Part shown: positions 1-7,917 of the stretch, piece after piece
Layout: each line of letters begins with the position of its first letter
Position numbering within the stretch: the first letter of the stretch is position 1
NCBI RefSeq assembly: GCF_019038435.1
Contig: NZ_JAGPOX010000072.1
Location: forward strand, 1 to 47,844
Origin: Nocardia alni
GTDB lineage: Bacteria > Actinomycetota > Actinomycetes > Mycobacteriales > Mycobacteriaceae
DNA length: 47,844 bases
Direction of reading: 5' to 3'
Position numbers and translations under genes: made by a program
The notes under the pieces: model-generated
What the model was told of the DNA's origin: nothing
What the model saw: the letters and a program-made list of their open reading frames with translations, nothing else
Databases searched by the model: none

Positions 1-451
1 CCTCATCCCGCCGCAACCGCCAGGTATCGGACACCGCCTGCAGCAACTGCATGAACGAAGGCATCCCCTGCCGCCCCGTCTTCGGATAGTAGGTCCCGCA
101 ATAAAACGGCTCCCCCGACGGCGTCAAGAAGCACGTCATAGGCCACCCACCCTGCCCCGTCATCGCAACGGTAGCCGACATATAAATAGCATCCAGATCG
201 GGCCGCTCCTCCCGATCCACCTTCACACAAACAAAATTCGCATTCATCACCCCCGCAGTCGCCTCATCCTCGAACGACTCGTGCGCCATCACATGACACC
301 AATGGCAACTCGCGTACCCCACCGACAGCAGAATCGGCACATCCCGCCGCACCGCCTCGGCCAGCGCATCGGCATCCCACTCCCGCCAATCCACCGGGTT
401 GTCGGCATGCTGACGCAGATACGGCGATGTCGCGCTGCCCAATCGGTTCAC
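1..451 (-). CDS. DUF255 thioredoxin-fold protein (YyaL / SSP411-like), N-terminal part only
   Basis: Reading the minus strand from a GTG at 451 gives an open frame of 150 codons that runs off the left edge. It begins NRLGSATSPYLRQ, continues with HADNPVDW and has the thioredoxin-like CHWC motif at residues 49-52, then DREERPDLDAIY and GQGGWPM. These are hallmarks of the DUF255 domain that forms the N-terminus of YyaL/SSP411 proteins, which usually carry a C-terminal six-hairpin glycosidase-like domain, here outside the window. A GGGAGG Shine-Dalgarno about 8 bases upstream supports the GTG start. The exact activity of the family is not settled; a redox or sugar-binding role is usually suggested. 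A degenerate second copy of this gene's start lies at 1661-1708. Confidence 0.9.
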   Translation of the reverse strand, partial: MNRLGSATSPYLRQHADNPVDWREWDADALAEAVRRDVPILLSVGYASCHWCHVMAHESFEDEATAGVMNANFVCVKVDREERPDLDAIYMSATVAMTGQGGWPMTCFLTPSGEPFYCGTYYPKTGRQGMPSFMQLLQAVSDTWRLRRDE

Positions 452-514
452 GCTGCCAGCCTCCCATACCTTGCCCAGTCGATCCCATCACCGGATCCCA
501 GGGTCACCCACAGA

Positions 515-658
515 TCGATCCCGACCGCCACGTCGACAACTATTGGCGGCGACAAAACAGGCCAGTGGAAGTCCTGGTATCAGCAAGCTATTCCACAGGC
601 CGAGGACCTGTACCAGGTCTACTTGAAGGAACGGGCCGAAGAGGAAGGCGAGCAATGA
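515..658 (+). pseudogene. C-terminal remnant of a RelE/HigB-type toxin
   Basis: The last 37 codons read GGDKTGQWKSWYQQAIPQAE and onward to a TGA at 656-658. That matches the C-terminus of actinobacterial RelE/HigB-like toxins (phage-derived Gp49-like family), which are normally about 110-120 residues. The bases just upstream (about 515-545) still encode DPDRHV in a neighbouring frame, which fits the residues that precede GGDK in the family, so the remnant carries a frameshift as well as loss of the N-terminal two thirds. Its stop codon overlaps the ATG of the following HTH gene (ATGA), the usual toxin-antitoxin coupling. It is very unlikely to make an active toxin. The assignment rests on family memory, not a search. 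Confidence 0.6.
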
Positions 659-1065
659 GCAGCTTCAGCAAATGGGACAAGAACGCCTACCGCCAGCGTG
701 TCGGCGAGGACGAGGCGGCGCGGCGGCGCGGCGCGATCATGGCCGAACAGTGGGGGCACCAGCTTGCGGAGGAGCGTAAGCGGCTGGAGTTCACGCAGGC
801 AGGACTCGCGGAAATCATGGGCGTAAGCCCCGGCCGAGTCTCACAGATCGAACGGGGCGAGGTCTCCACGGTCGAGGCAATCGCCGCCTATGTCAGCGCC
901 CTCGGCGGCAAACTCGAACTGCTTGCCGACATCGGCGGCCATCTCCTCAGAATTCCGACATCCGCGATCCCGCGATGTACCACTCCGTGCTCGCCGCGAT
1001 CGCGGCGGGCAACACCACCAACGGTGGAATCGCGAGTTACACCGGCCGCAAGTCCGACCAGCTAA
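655..1065 (+). CDS. XRE-family HTH antitoxin (HigA-like) with out-of-frame tail
   Basis: A 136-residue product. Residues about 38-72 form a Cro/C1-type helix-turn-helix (FTQAGLAEIMGVSPGRVSQI) typical of antitoxins that follow HigB/RelE-like toxins in actinobacteria; such proteins repress their own operon and neutralise the toxin. Homology to the family appears to stop near residue 100. The last 36 residues are Pro/Ser/Thr/Arg-rich and are simply another frame of the DNA that encodes the ATPase fragment beginning near 951. A deletion has therefore joined the antitoxin to foreign DNA and given it an artificial C-terminus. Its toxin partner is a remnant, so the gene may be an orphan regulator or decaying. 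The start is set by the ATGA overlap with the toxin stop. Confidence 0.6.
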   Translation: MSSFSKWDKNAYRQRVGEDEAARRRGAIMAEQWGHQLAEERKRLEFTQAGLAEIMGVSPGRVSQIERGEVSTVEAIAAYVSALGGKLELLADIGGHLLRIPTSAIPRCTTPCSPRSRRATPPTVESRVTPAASPTS

Positions 1066-1664
1066 CCCATCCCCTCAACGTGCTGGAAGATTGCGCATTG
1101 GTGCAGCGGGAGCCGGATCTGTTTCGGACGGGCCGCTCTCGGTACCGCATCGTCGAGCCGCTGATCACGTACTACGAGGCGATCATGCGCAAGCGATGGG
1201 CCGAGCTGGAAATCGACCGTGCGGAACAGGTGTGGGCCTCCACGAAACAGACCTTCTCCGCCCAGGTCGTCGGCCCGACCTTCGAAGCGCTGTGCCGGGA
1301 CTTCGCACTGGAACAGGGCGCCGCGTTGTTCACGGACTTCCCCTCCGAAATCGGCTCGGGTGCCGTCAACGACCCGGCGAACCGATCTCGGACCCAGATC
1401 GATGTGGCCGTACTCGCCGCACAGGATTCAGCAGGACCGCGCCGAGTGCTCTCACTAGGCGAGTCGAAGTGGGGCGAGGTTATGGGCCATCACCACGTGG
1501 CGCGTTTGGCCAGGGCACGTGATCCGCTGGGCCACAAGGGCTACCACGTCGAAGACACCATCCTGACCTGCTACAGCGCAGCCGGGTTCACCCCGCAACT
1601 GACCGCCGCGGCCGCTACCGACGACCGCATATTGCTCGTCGGTCTCGATCAGCTCTACAGCTGA
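951..1664 (+). pseudogene. C-terminal fragment of an AAA ATPase with DUF234 domain
   Basis: The frame covering 951-1664 (first ATG at 975) encodes SDIRDPAMYHSVLAAIAAGN, a winged-helix-like segment, then a DUF234-type nuclease-like domain (CRDFALEQGA, IDVAVLAA, GESKWGEVMG) and ends LVGLDQLYS. This corresponds to the C-terminal half of archaeal-type ATPases (PF01637 plus DUF234, normally about 450-480 residues). The whole N-terminal P-loop ATPase domain is missing. The break lies at 940-955, where the antitoxin gene runs in out of frame. A 229-residue product from the ATG at 975 is possible, but no Shine-Dalgarno precedes it. The stop TGA (1662-1664) falls inside the degenerate DUF255 repeat at 1661-1708, so the 3' junction is also a recombination point. 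Confidence 0.65.
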
Positions 1665-1708
1665 CGCAGATGCGGGGAGGTCGCGCCAGCCAACCGGTTG
1701 CCGCCAGC
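1661..1708 (-). repeat. Degenerate second copy of the DUF255 gene start
   Basis: Bases 1661-1699 match 410-448 at 32 of 39 positions, in the same orientation. On the minus strand this copy encodes NRLAGATSPHLRQ, against NRLGSATSPYLRQ in the DUF255 gene, followed by a stop two codons later. It is therefore a fragment of a related DUF255 5' end, and the toxin/antitoxin/ATPase debris lies between the two copies. Confidence 0.65.
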
Positions 1709-1726
1709 TCGAGTACTCGTCTGCGA

Positions 1727-2308
1727 CTACAGCAGCGCCTGCGAGAGCGCATCGAGGCTCACGCCCACGATGGCCAGGAGTTGCGACGAGTCCGCGCCGG
1801 CTCTGCTCATGACGGCGAGGGACTGGTTGACGGCCGCCATGTGCACGGCGAAGGCCTCGGCGGCCGGGTCGGGCAACCGGCCGGCCTTCAGTGCGGCGCT
1901 CAGGCGCGAGCGCTGTAAGCCGACCGCCTTCTGTACGTGTGTCACAGCATTTTGGCTCAACCCCGGAATTGCCATGGCCGACTGGGCAACCAGGCATCCG
2001 TCCGGTAGTTCGGGATCGGCGATGCGTTCGAGGGTCACCTCGAAGAACGCACGGACAGCCGCCAGGGGGTCCGCGGCGGCGCACGAGAGGGCGGCGTCGT
2101 ACAAGTCGCCGTAGCGCGCGGCGTAGCGGTCGAGGCAGCGCAGGAACAGCGCGTCCTTGTCGCCGAGGGAGGAGTAGATGGAGCTGCGGTTCAGGCCGGT
2201 CGCCCGGGACAGATCGTCCAGGGAGGTGTCGGCATAGCCGGTTCGCCAGAACTGGATCATCGCCGAGTCGAGCGCCGTGTCCATGTCGAACTGCTTCTTG
2301 CCTGCCAT
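1727..2308 (-). CDS. TetR/AcrR-family transcriptional repressor
   Basis: A 193-residue protein, usual length for TetR regulators. The N-terminal helix-turn-helix occupies about residues 8-52 (FDMDTALDSAMIQFWRTGYA, then TSLDDLSRATGLNRSSIYSS), followed by the GDKDALFLR segment. The rest is the ligand-binding helical domain, similar to TetR proteins that carry the PDGCLVAQSA stretch. The ATG at 2308 follows GGGAGAG. The gene is divergent from an alpha/beta hydrolase at 2404, and a perfect 10-bp inverted repeat lies between them, so it most likely represses that hydrolase and itself. The inducer is unknown; an epoxide- or ester-type substrate of the hydrolase is only a guess. Confidence 0.9.
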   Translation of the reverse strand: MAGKKQFDMDTALDSAMIQFWRTGYADTSLDDLSRATGLNRSSIYSSLGDKDALFLRCLDRYAARYGDLYDAALSCAAADPLAAVRAFFEVTLERIADPELPDGCLVAQSAMAIPGLSQNAVTHVQKAVGLQRSRLSAALKAGRLPDPAAEAFAVHMAAVNQSLAVMSRAGADSSQLLAIVGVSLDALSQALL

Positions 2309-2363
2309 GGGGCACTCTCCCTTGCCGAGCTATCGATGTTCCGGGTCGCGGTCACGCCATTCT

Positions 2364-2387
2364 ATCTTGAACTGAACAGTTCAAGAT
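2364..2387. promoter_or_regulatory. TetR-type operator palindrome
   Basis: ATCTTGAACT and AGTTCAAGAT form a perfect 10-bp inverted repeat with a 4-bp centre (GAAC). It contains TTGAAC (2368-2373), an apparent -35 box for the hydrolase gene; TAGCCT at 2392-2397 follows after 18 bases as a -10 box, exactly six bases before the ATG at 2404. Binding here would block the hydrolase promoter, and probably that of the divergent TetR gene. Confidence 0.8.
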
Positions 2388-2403
2388 GTGCTAGCCTTCG
2401 GAC

Positions 2404-3336
2404 ATGCCACATACACCGCTCCTGCGTCTGCACGATCTGGATGGATTCACTCACCGCTGGGTCGACGCGGACGGCGTCCGCCTGCATGCCGTCGAAGGCG
2501 GCGACCCGAGTGGCCCGGCTGTCGTGCTGCTCGCCGGATTCCCGCAGACCTGGTGGGCTTGGCGAAAGGTGATGCCGAACCTCGCGAGCCGGTTCCACGT
2601 CATCGCGATCGACCTACCGGGTCAGGGCCACTCCGAACGTCCCGAAGGCAGCTACGACACGCACACGGTCGCCGCGAAGATCCACGCCGCCGTGCAGGCC
2701 CTCGGAGTGTCGACCTACTGGCTGGTCGCTCACGACATCGGCGCCTGGGTCGCTTTCTCCCTCGCCCTCGACTACGAAAACCGTCTGCACGGTCTGGCTC
2801 TGCTCGACGCCGGAATTCCCGGCGTCACCCTCCCGGAAACGATTCCCACAGACCCGGATCGGGCGTGGAAGACCTGGCATTTCGCGTTCCACCTCGTGCC
2901 CGGCCTGCCCGAAACTCTGCTGGCCGGCCGCGAACGGGAATACGTCGGCTGGTTCCTGACGGCGAAAACCCTGGATCCCGCCACGTTCGACGACGCCGAA
3001 CTCGATCACTACGCGGCAGCGATATCCGTGGACGACGGCCTGCGCGCTTGCCTGGCCTACTACCGGCACGCCGCCGAGTCGGCGCGCAAGAATCACGAAG
3101 CGCTCGCAGAGCAGCACCTGACCGTGCCCGTTCTCGGAATCTCCAGCAGCCACGGCTCGATTCCGGACATGGCGGCCTCGATCAGCCCGTGGGCCGAAAA
3201 CACCAGCGGGGTCATCGTTCCCGACGCCGGACACTTCATCCCCGACGAGCAGCCCGAAACCGTCGCGGCCGCGCTGACCGATTTCATCGACGGGGTCGAC
3301 ACCCGGCCTCTTGTCCATGCGGCGTCGGCAGAATAG
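2404..3336 (+). CDS. Alpha/beta hydrolase, epoxide hydrolase / haloalkane dehalogenase-like
   Basis: A 310-residue alpha/beta-hydrolase. The nucleophile elbow reads VAHDIGAW with Asp111, so it belongs to the Asp-nucleophile branch (epoxide hydrolases and dehalogenases) rather than to Ser esterases. GFPQTWWAW (45-53) is the oxyanion-hole loop, DLPGQGHS (70-77) the following strand turn, and GHFIPDEQPE places the catalytic His at 277. The HGxP motif is changed to AGFP. A cap domain with Trp/Tyr-rich segments occupies about 145-220. The substrate cannot be told from sequence. No Shine-Dalgarno is present; TAGCCT ends six bases before the ATG, suggesting a leaderless transcript controlled by the divergent TetR protein. 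Confidence 0.88.
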   Translation: MPHTPLLRLHDLDGFTHRWVDADGVRLHAVEGGDPSGPAVVLLAGFPQTWWAWRKVMPNLASRFHVIAIDLPGQGHSERPEGSYDTHTVAAKIHAAVQALGVSTYWLVAHDIGAWVAFSLALDYENRLHGLALLDAGIPGVTLPETIPTDPDRAWKTWHFAFHLVPGLPETLLAGREREYVGWFLTAKTLDPATFDDAELDHYAAAISVDDGLRACLAYYRHAAESARKNHEALAEQHLTVPVLGISSSHGSIPDMAASISPWAENTSGVIVPDAGHFIPDEQPETVAAALTDFIDGVDTRPLVHAASAE

Positions 3337-3358
3337 GCACATCTCGCGCCGCCCGAAA

Positions 3359-3730
3359 TCACATTCGCCTGATTCCGTCGAGTACCGCGCGCAAGAGGTC
3401 GATGGTCGGAGCATGGTCCGTAGCGACCGGAGCACGAAAAACGAGTATTCCGTCGGTGATCAGATCGCCGATCAGAACCTTGGTCACCACCAGCGGCATC
3501 CGCAATGCGGCGGATACCTCCGCCACCGCATGCGGCCGCCGGCACAACTCGACGATCTGGCCGTATTCCAGTTCGATGCGACGGAGCATCGGCGCCGCAG
3601 GAGAAACCACCACGGTGGTGAGCATGTCGAGACTGCGAGCCGAGCCGGCCGTCCGGCCGCCGGTCCGCGCGTACGGGCGGACCAGCGGCCCGGCCGCCTC
3701 GTCGAACCACCTCCGGGATTCGGGGTTCAT
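3359..3730 (-). CDS. DUF742 protein (conservon C component), conservon I
   Basis: A 123-residue DUF742 protein. It has the family core PLVRPYARTGGRT near residue 15, LDMLTTVV, then a winged-helix-like segment (EYGQIVELCRRPHAVAEVSA) and the end signature LLRAVLDGIRR. In Streptomyces conservons the corresponding CvnC protein is a soluble partner linking the sensor kinase (CvnA) and roadblock protein (CvnB) to the GTPase (CvnD). Its ATG overlaps the stop of the roadblock gene (ATGA at 3727-3730), showing translational coupling. The usual next gene, the GTPase, is absent: the neighbour 22 bases further on is the convergent alpha/beta hydrolase. Confidence 0.9.
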   Translation of the reverse strand: MNPESRRWFDEAAGPLVRPYARTGGRTAGSARSLDMLTTVVVSPAAPMLRRIELEYGQIVELCRRPHAVAEVSAALRMPLVVTKVLIGDLITDGILVFRAPVATDHAPTIDLLRAVLDGIRRM

Positions 3731-4155
3731 CGCGGTCGCTGGTCGACGACCCGTCCGGTCAGCTGCGAGCGGGGTGTGGTGGACAGGAGATGACCGACAC
3801 GTTTGACCGTCACATTCATTTCGTAGGCGATCATTCCGAGTTTCGCGTCCTCGGCGGCCTGCAACGCCAGACAGGCATGACTGCCCGCAGCGGTCACGAA
3901 CAGGATCGCGCGATCCAGTTCTATGATGGCCTGCCGGACACTGCCGCCGTCGAATCGAGCGCCCGCGCTGCGGCCCAGGCCGTACAGCGTGGAGGACATG
4001 GCGCCGAAGTGCTCGGCGTCCTCCCTGTTCAGGGACGAGGATCGGCCCAGCACCAGTCCGTCGGTGGAATGCACCACCGCGTAGCGCGCGCCGACCAAGC
4101 GCTCGATCAGATCGTCGAGCAGCCAGTTCAGATCATGGGTTTCCGGGGTGGTCAT
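3727..4155 (-). CDS. Roadblock/LC7 domain protein (conservon B component), conservon I
   Basis: A 142-residue roadblock/LC7 protein (DLNWLLDDLIERLVGARYAV, HSTDGLVLGRSSSL, NREDAEHFGAMSS). Such proteins act as dimeric scaffolds or regulators of small Ras-like GTPases; in conservons CvnB pairs with CvnD. It is closely similar to the conservon II copy (31999-32424) through most of its length, including MIAYEMNVTVKRVG. It begins 14 bases after the kinase gene ends and overlaps the DUF742 gene by four bases, so the three are one operon. Because no GTPase follows, its partner is presumably encoded elsewhere, possibly in conservon II. Confidence 0.92.
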   Translation of the reverse strand: MTTPETHDLNWLLDDLIERLVGARYAVVHSTDGLVLGRSSSLNREDAEHFGAMSSTLYGLGRSAGARFDGGSVRQAIIELDRAILFVTAAGSHACLALQAAEDAKLGMIAYEMNVTVKRVGHLLSTTPRSQLTGRVVDQRPR

Positions 4156-4169
4156 TGGTGCTTCCTCTT

Positions 4170-6467
4170 TCAGGGCCTAGGGGCGCCGGGGTCGGCCTGG
4201 CGGCCCTGCATGGTCCCGGTCTCGATGGCGGAGAAGATGTCTCGGGCCTGTTCGGGCGTCCGGTCCGATGCTCCGGGCAGGTCCGGCGCTCGCCTGGCCT
4301 CGTTCGTCAACTCCGGCGCCAAGCTCGCCTGACGTCGGCGCCGCGGCAGCGCGGGGCGGGGCCGGACGCCCGGTTCGGCATGGCCGTTGCCTGCGAAACC
4401 GGGATGCGGCGGTACCGGTGCGGGAGCGGCGAATCCGTCCCCGGAGTCCGGGGACCACGACCCTGCCGACACCTGCTGGGCGACCCGGCCGGGCAGTTCC
4501 CCGCTCGGGTCGGAAACGGCACGCCACGTGCCGGTGGATGTGGACGCCTCGGCGACGATGAATTTCGACGGGACGACGACGATGGCGCGAACCCCGCCGA
4601 AATCGGATTCCGTGAGCCGCACCGCGACGTCGTTGCGCCGCGCCAGCTGGGCGACGACGAACATGCCCAGCCGCGAGTCCTCCGACAAGGTACCGACACC
4701 GAAATCCGGCGGATCGGCCAGCACGGCGTTGAGGCGGGCGTACTGCTCCCCGGCCATCCCCATACCCTGATCCGCGATCTCGACGGCCACCCCCTTTCCC
4801 ACCACATTGGCACGAACCTCCACCTGTGATTGCGATGGGGAGAAATAGGCGGCGTTGTCGATGAGTTCGGCGAGCAGGTGCACCAGGTCGGCCACCGCAC
4901 TGCCGGCGATCATCAGATCGGGAGCTCGTACGATCTTCACCCGCCGGAAGTCGACCGTTTCGCTGACGCTGCTGCGGATGATCTCCAGTAGCTGAACGGG
5001 ATTGCGCCATCCGCGCCCGGGCTCGCCTCCGGCCAGAATGATCAGGTTCTCGGCGTTGCGGCGCTCGCGGGTGGCGAGGTGGTCCAGGTCGAAGAAGATA
5101 TCGAGCAGCGCCGGATCCTCCTGGCTGGACTCCGCCTCGTCCAGGATCTCGAGCTGCCGATGCACGACGATCTGGCTGCGATGCGCGATGTTCAGGAAGA
5201 CCGTGCGGACGCCCTCGCGGGTGTCCGCCTCGGTGACGGCCGCGGTGACCGCGACGATTTGAGCACGGTTGAACGCATCGGCCACCTGGCCGATTTCATC
5301 GGTCCCGAAGGCCAGTGGCGTCGACTCCGCGCTCACATCGACCTTTTCCCCCGCGCGCAAGCGCTGCATGATCCGCGGCAGTTGCTCACTGGCCAGCGCC
5401 AGCGTCTCGTTACGCAACCGGTGCAGGCGCCCGATGACGCGGTTGGCCAGCAGTAGCGACACTCCGAAGGCAGCCACCGCGGCGGCCAGCAGAACGCCGC
5501 CGATGACCAGGGCGTTGTGCGCGTTGCGATCCGCGGCCTGTGCCGCCAGGTTGTGTGCGCGCACCATCTGGCCGTCCCAGAGTGTGAGCAGCGCGTTGTC
5601 CACCTGACCTGTGGTAGCGGACCAGTCGTCGGGGGTGAACGACATCGGCGCCGGCGTCGGTGTGTCGTCGTATTCGCTGGGCGCCGCGGTGATCGGATCC
5701 AGCGCACGCGCCAGCAGGGTGTTCTCCATCATGATCAATTGCAGCCAGGCCGGACTCGTCGTCACCGTCTTGACCTCCGGCGACCGACCGGCCTGCGCTT
5801 CGATGCTGGTGCGGTACCCGCCGACCAGGCGCGAGTACTCGATGGCCAGCTGCGGCGGCAGCGTTTCACCGTGGGCGAGCACCGATCCCAATGCCGCACT
5901 GCGCGAGAGCATCTCCGATGCGGAGACGATCGACAGCGCCGCGGCCACCTCGCTCGCCACCCGGGGCGTCGGCGCATCGGTCTCCACGATCTCGCTGCCG
6001 ACCGAGATCGCGTCGAGGAAATGACTGTAATAGTTGTAGACGTCGGCGATCGGCAGCGTTCGGGCGTCGACCTGCGCACGGATCGACGCCAAACGAGCTT
6101 TCGCCGTTTGGATTCCGCCGATGTCGCCGGTCACCTCGGAATGCCCGATCTTGTCGAACTCCGGCGTCGTCTGATCCAGTGCCGCCGAGATGGCGTCGAA
6201 ACGCACTCGGGCCTGCATGAGCGGGCCCGGATCTCCCCCGCCGTCGGCCAGCCGGGCTATCGAATATTGCCGTTCGAGTTGTACCGCCGTCACCAACTCC
6301 CTGCTCTGCGGGGTGGCGGCGGCCAGCGCTTTCGACCAATTCCGCGCATGCATACCTTGCGTCACGGTATATCCTGCGCCGCCCACGCCGATGACGAGCA
6401 ATACAATACTCGGGACGAACGCAATGGCCAGAATACGAGCCCGGACACCCAGTCTCGGTTTGAACAT
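4170..6467 (-). CDS. Conservon sensor histidine kinase-like protein (CvnA-type), conservon I
   Basis: About 765 residues. A first membrane segment lies at about 12-34 (ILAIAFVPSIVLLVIG), followed by a roughly 270-residue extracytoplasmic nitrate/nitrite-sensor-type (NIT) helical domain. A second membrane segment (ALVIGGVLLAAAVAAFGVSL) and a HAMP-like linker come next. The kinase core has HLATRERRNAENLIIL, the ATPase N box ELIDNAAYFS, and glycine boxes DQGMGM and DSRLGMFVV. The C-terminus is Pro/Arg-rich. As in other CvnA proteins no dedicated response regulator is adjacent. The ATG at 6467 is preferred over the GTG at 6473 because TATGCT ends exactly six bases before it and there is no Shine-Dalgarno. 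This gives an N-terminus (MFKPRLGVRARIL) that aligns with the conservon II kinase. Confidence 0.9.
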   Translation of the reverse strand: MFKPRLGVRARILAIAFVPSIVLLVIGVGGAGYTVTQGMHARNWSKALAAATPQSRELVTAVQLERQYSIARLADGGGDPGPLMQARVRFDAISAALDQTTPEFDKIGHSEVTGDIGGIQTAKARLASIRAQVDARTLPIADVYNYYSHFLDAISVGSEIVETDAPTPRVASEVAAALSIVSASEMLSRSAALGSVLAHGETLPPQLAIEYSRLVGGYRTSIEAQAGRSPEVKTVTTSPAWLQLIMMENTLLARALDPITAAPSEYDDTPTPAPMSFTPDDWSATTGQVDNALLTLWDGQMVRAHNLAAQAADRNAHNALVIGGVLLAAAVAAFGVSLLLANRVIGRLHRLRNETLALASEQLPRIMQRLRAGEKVDVSAESTPLAFGTDEIGQVADAFNRAQIVAVTAAVTEADTREGVRTVFLNIAHRSQIVVHRQLEILDEAESSQEDPALLDIFFDLDHLATRERRNAENLIILAGGEPGRGWRNPVQLLEIIRSSVSETVDFRRVKIVRAPDLMIAGSAVADLVHLLAELIDNAAYFSPSQSQVEVRANVVGKGVAVEIADQGMGMAGEQYARLNAVLADPPDFGVGTLSEDSRLGMFVVAQLARRNDVAVRLTESDFGGVRAIVVVPSKFIVAEASTSTGTWRAVSDPSGELPGRVAQQVSAGSWSPDSGDGFAAPAPVPPHPGFAGNGHAEPGVRPRPALPRRRRQASLAPELTNEARRAPDLPGASDRTPEQARDIFSAIETGTMQGRQADPGAPRP

Positions 6468-7020
6468 CGTCACAGCATATCGACTTGATCACGATATAGC
6501 ACTGGTCGAATCAGAAATATTATTATTGCCGGACGGTACATATGTCGATTACCATTAATTGCGCCCCCGATTATCTGTGAAAAGACATGAAGAAATGGCC
6601 GTAAGCTGAACCAACCCGACCCGCCCGCATTAATCACTATTCCGCAGGAGATTTCGGGACATCGGCCATCCCGAGCACTCGCCTACACGCCCTCGCCGAC
6701 CCCGATCGCCCCGGTCCGCACGGCACATCCTCCTTCTGCCGACGAGCGGTCGGCCCGGCCTCCACCGGGCCGTCAGCCGCTCACGACGATTACTCCGGTG
6801 GTGCGCGCCATGTAACCGGACCGGAGATGGCGGCAAGGACGGACCGGAAAGCCGTTATCGAATCGTAACCATCTCCGAGGTTCACTGCAGGTATGCGGAG
6901 AAGGCCCGCCCGGAGTAGACATCGAACGGCTGTACGGCGAGTGCGCCACGCGGCTACTCTCGGTCCATTGTGGTTCGAAGGCTCGGAGCACAGGCGGGGA
7001 CGCGACACCGAGGAGGTCTG
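6468..7020. other. Intergenic region between conservon I and methyltransferase gene
   Basis: About 550 bases without a convincing gene. The part next to the kinase (about 6475-6640) is clearly A/T-rich compared with the surroundings and carries the kinase promoter (TATGCT on the minus strand at 6474-6479). The remainder holds short frames on the minus strand with no family resemblance and no good ribosome binding site. Confidence 0.6.
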
Positions 7021-7812
7021 ATGGCAGGCGACCGACCGGCGCCGGAGGGTGTCGATCCGACCAAACCGAACGCGGCCCGAATCTACAACTATCTACTGGG
7101 CGGCAAGGATAATTACGAGGCCGACCGGATCGTGGCGCAGCGAATGCTGTCCATCGCGCCGGATAATCGGACATTGGCCACATTCAGCCGCGCATTCCTC
7201 ACCGGTTCGGCCAAGATGGCCGCCGAGGCGGGCATTCGGCAGTTCGTCGATATCGGCTCGGGCATCCCGACCTCACCGAGCGTGTACGAGACCGTCATGG
7301 ACGTCGATCCCACGGCGCGACTGGCCTCGATCGACTACGACCCGGTCGTGTTCGCGCACACCAACGCGATGTTCAACGGCCTCCCCGGTGTCACGCCGAT
7401 GCTGGGAGACTTCCGCGACCCCGACGACATCATCGAGCGGCTCCCCACCGAGGCGGGTGTGGATCTGGCCGAGCCGATCGCGATTCTGCTCGTCGGCGTT
7501 CTGCACTTCGTGCTGGCGGACGAACGACCGGCCGAGGTCATGGCCCGATTCCACGAGGTGATGGCGCCGGGCAGCTACGTCGCGTTCACGCACGGCGCCA
7601 CCGAGAGCGACGAGACGTGGGTCCAGCAGACCGTTGTGGATACCGTCGGAAGTACCGCTCAGTTCGTGTTCAGATCCCGCGCCGACGTGGCCACGATTTT
7701 CAAGGGCTTCGAGCTGCTCGACCCCGGAGTCGTTCCCGTCCAGCATTGGCTCGGTGACGATCTCCCCGAAACCCGGATGGTGGTACTCGGCGGCATCTGC
7801 CGAAAGCCGTAG
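7021..7812 (+). CDS. SAM-dependent methyltransferase, DUF574 family
   Basis: A 263-residue protein of the actinobacterial DUF574 (Methyltransf_19) family. The signature N-terminus PNAARIYNYLLGGKDNYEAD is followed by a Rossmann SAM-binding core: FVDIGSGIPT (motif I), ASIDYDPVVFAHTNAM (motif II) and LLVGVLHFV. The start at 7021 is set by GAGGAGG a few bases upstream; frames that extend further lack support. The genes are numerous in Nocardia and Streptomyces and frequently sit beside XRE-DUF5753 regulators; one such regulator lies 2.2 kb downstream. The substrate of the family is not known to me. Confidence 0.92.
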   Translation: MAGDRPAPEGVDPTKPNAARIYNYLLGGKDNYEADRIVAQRMLSIAPDNRTLATFSRAFLTGSAKMAAEAGIRQFVDIGSGIPTSPSVYETVMDVDPTARLASIDYDPVVFAHTNAMFNGLPGVTPMLGDFRDPDDIIERLPTEAGVDLAEPIAILLVGVLHFVLADERPAEVMARFHEVMAPGSYVAFTHGATESDETWVQQTVVDTVGSTAQFVFRSRADVATIFKGFELLDPGVVPVQHWLGDDLPETRMVVLGGICRKP

Positions 7813-7917
7813 CGGCACTCTCGAAATGAGCGAACTCGTTGCATGCCGCCCCGCCTACCGATAACGTGCGCCATTACAAACCGAACCTTTCGCATATCGT
7901 CATAGGGAGCGCTGCGC

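Noticed and set aside
6630..7183. Minus-strand frames ahead of the DUF574 gene
   Set aside because: Composition typical of non-coding frames, no Shine-Dalgarno, and the longest overlaps the methyltransferase start.
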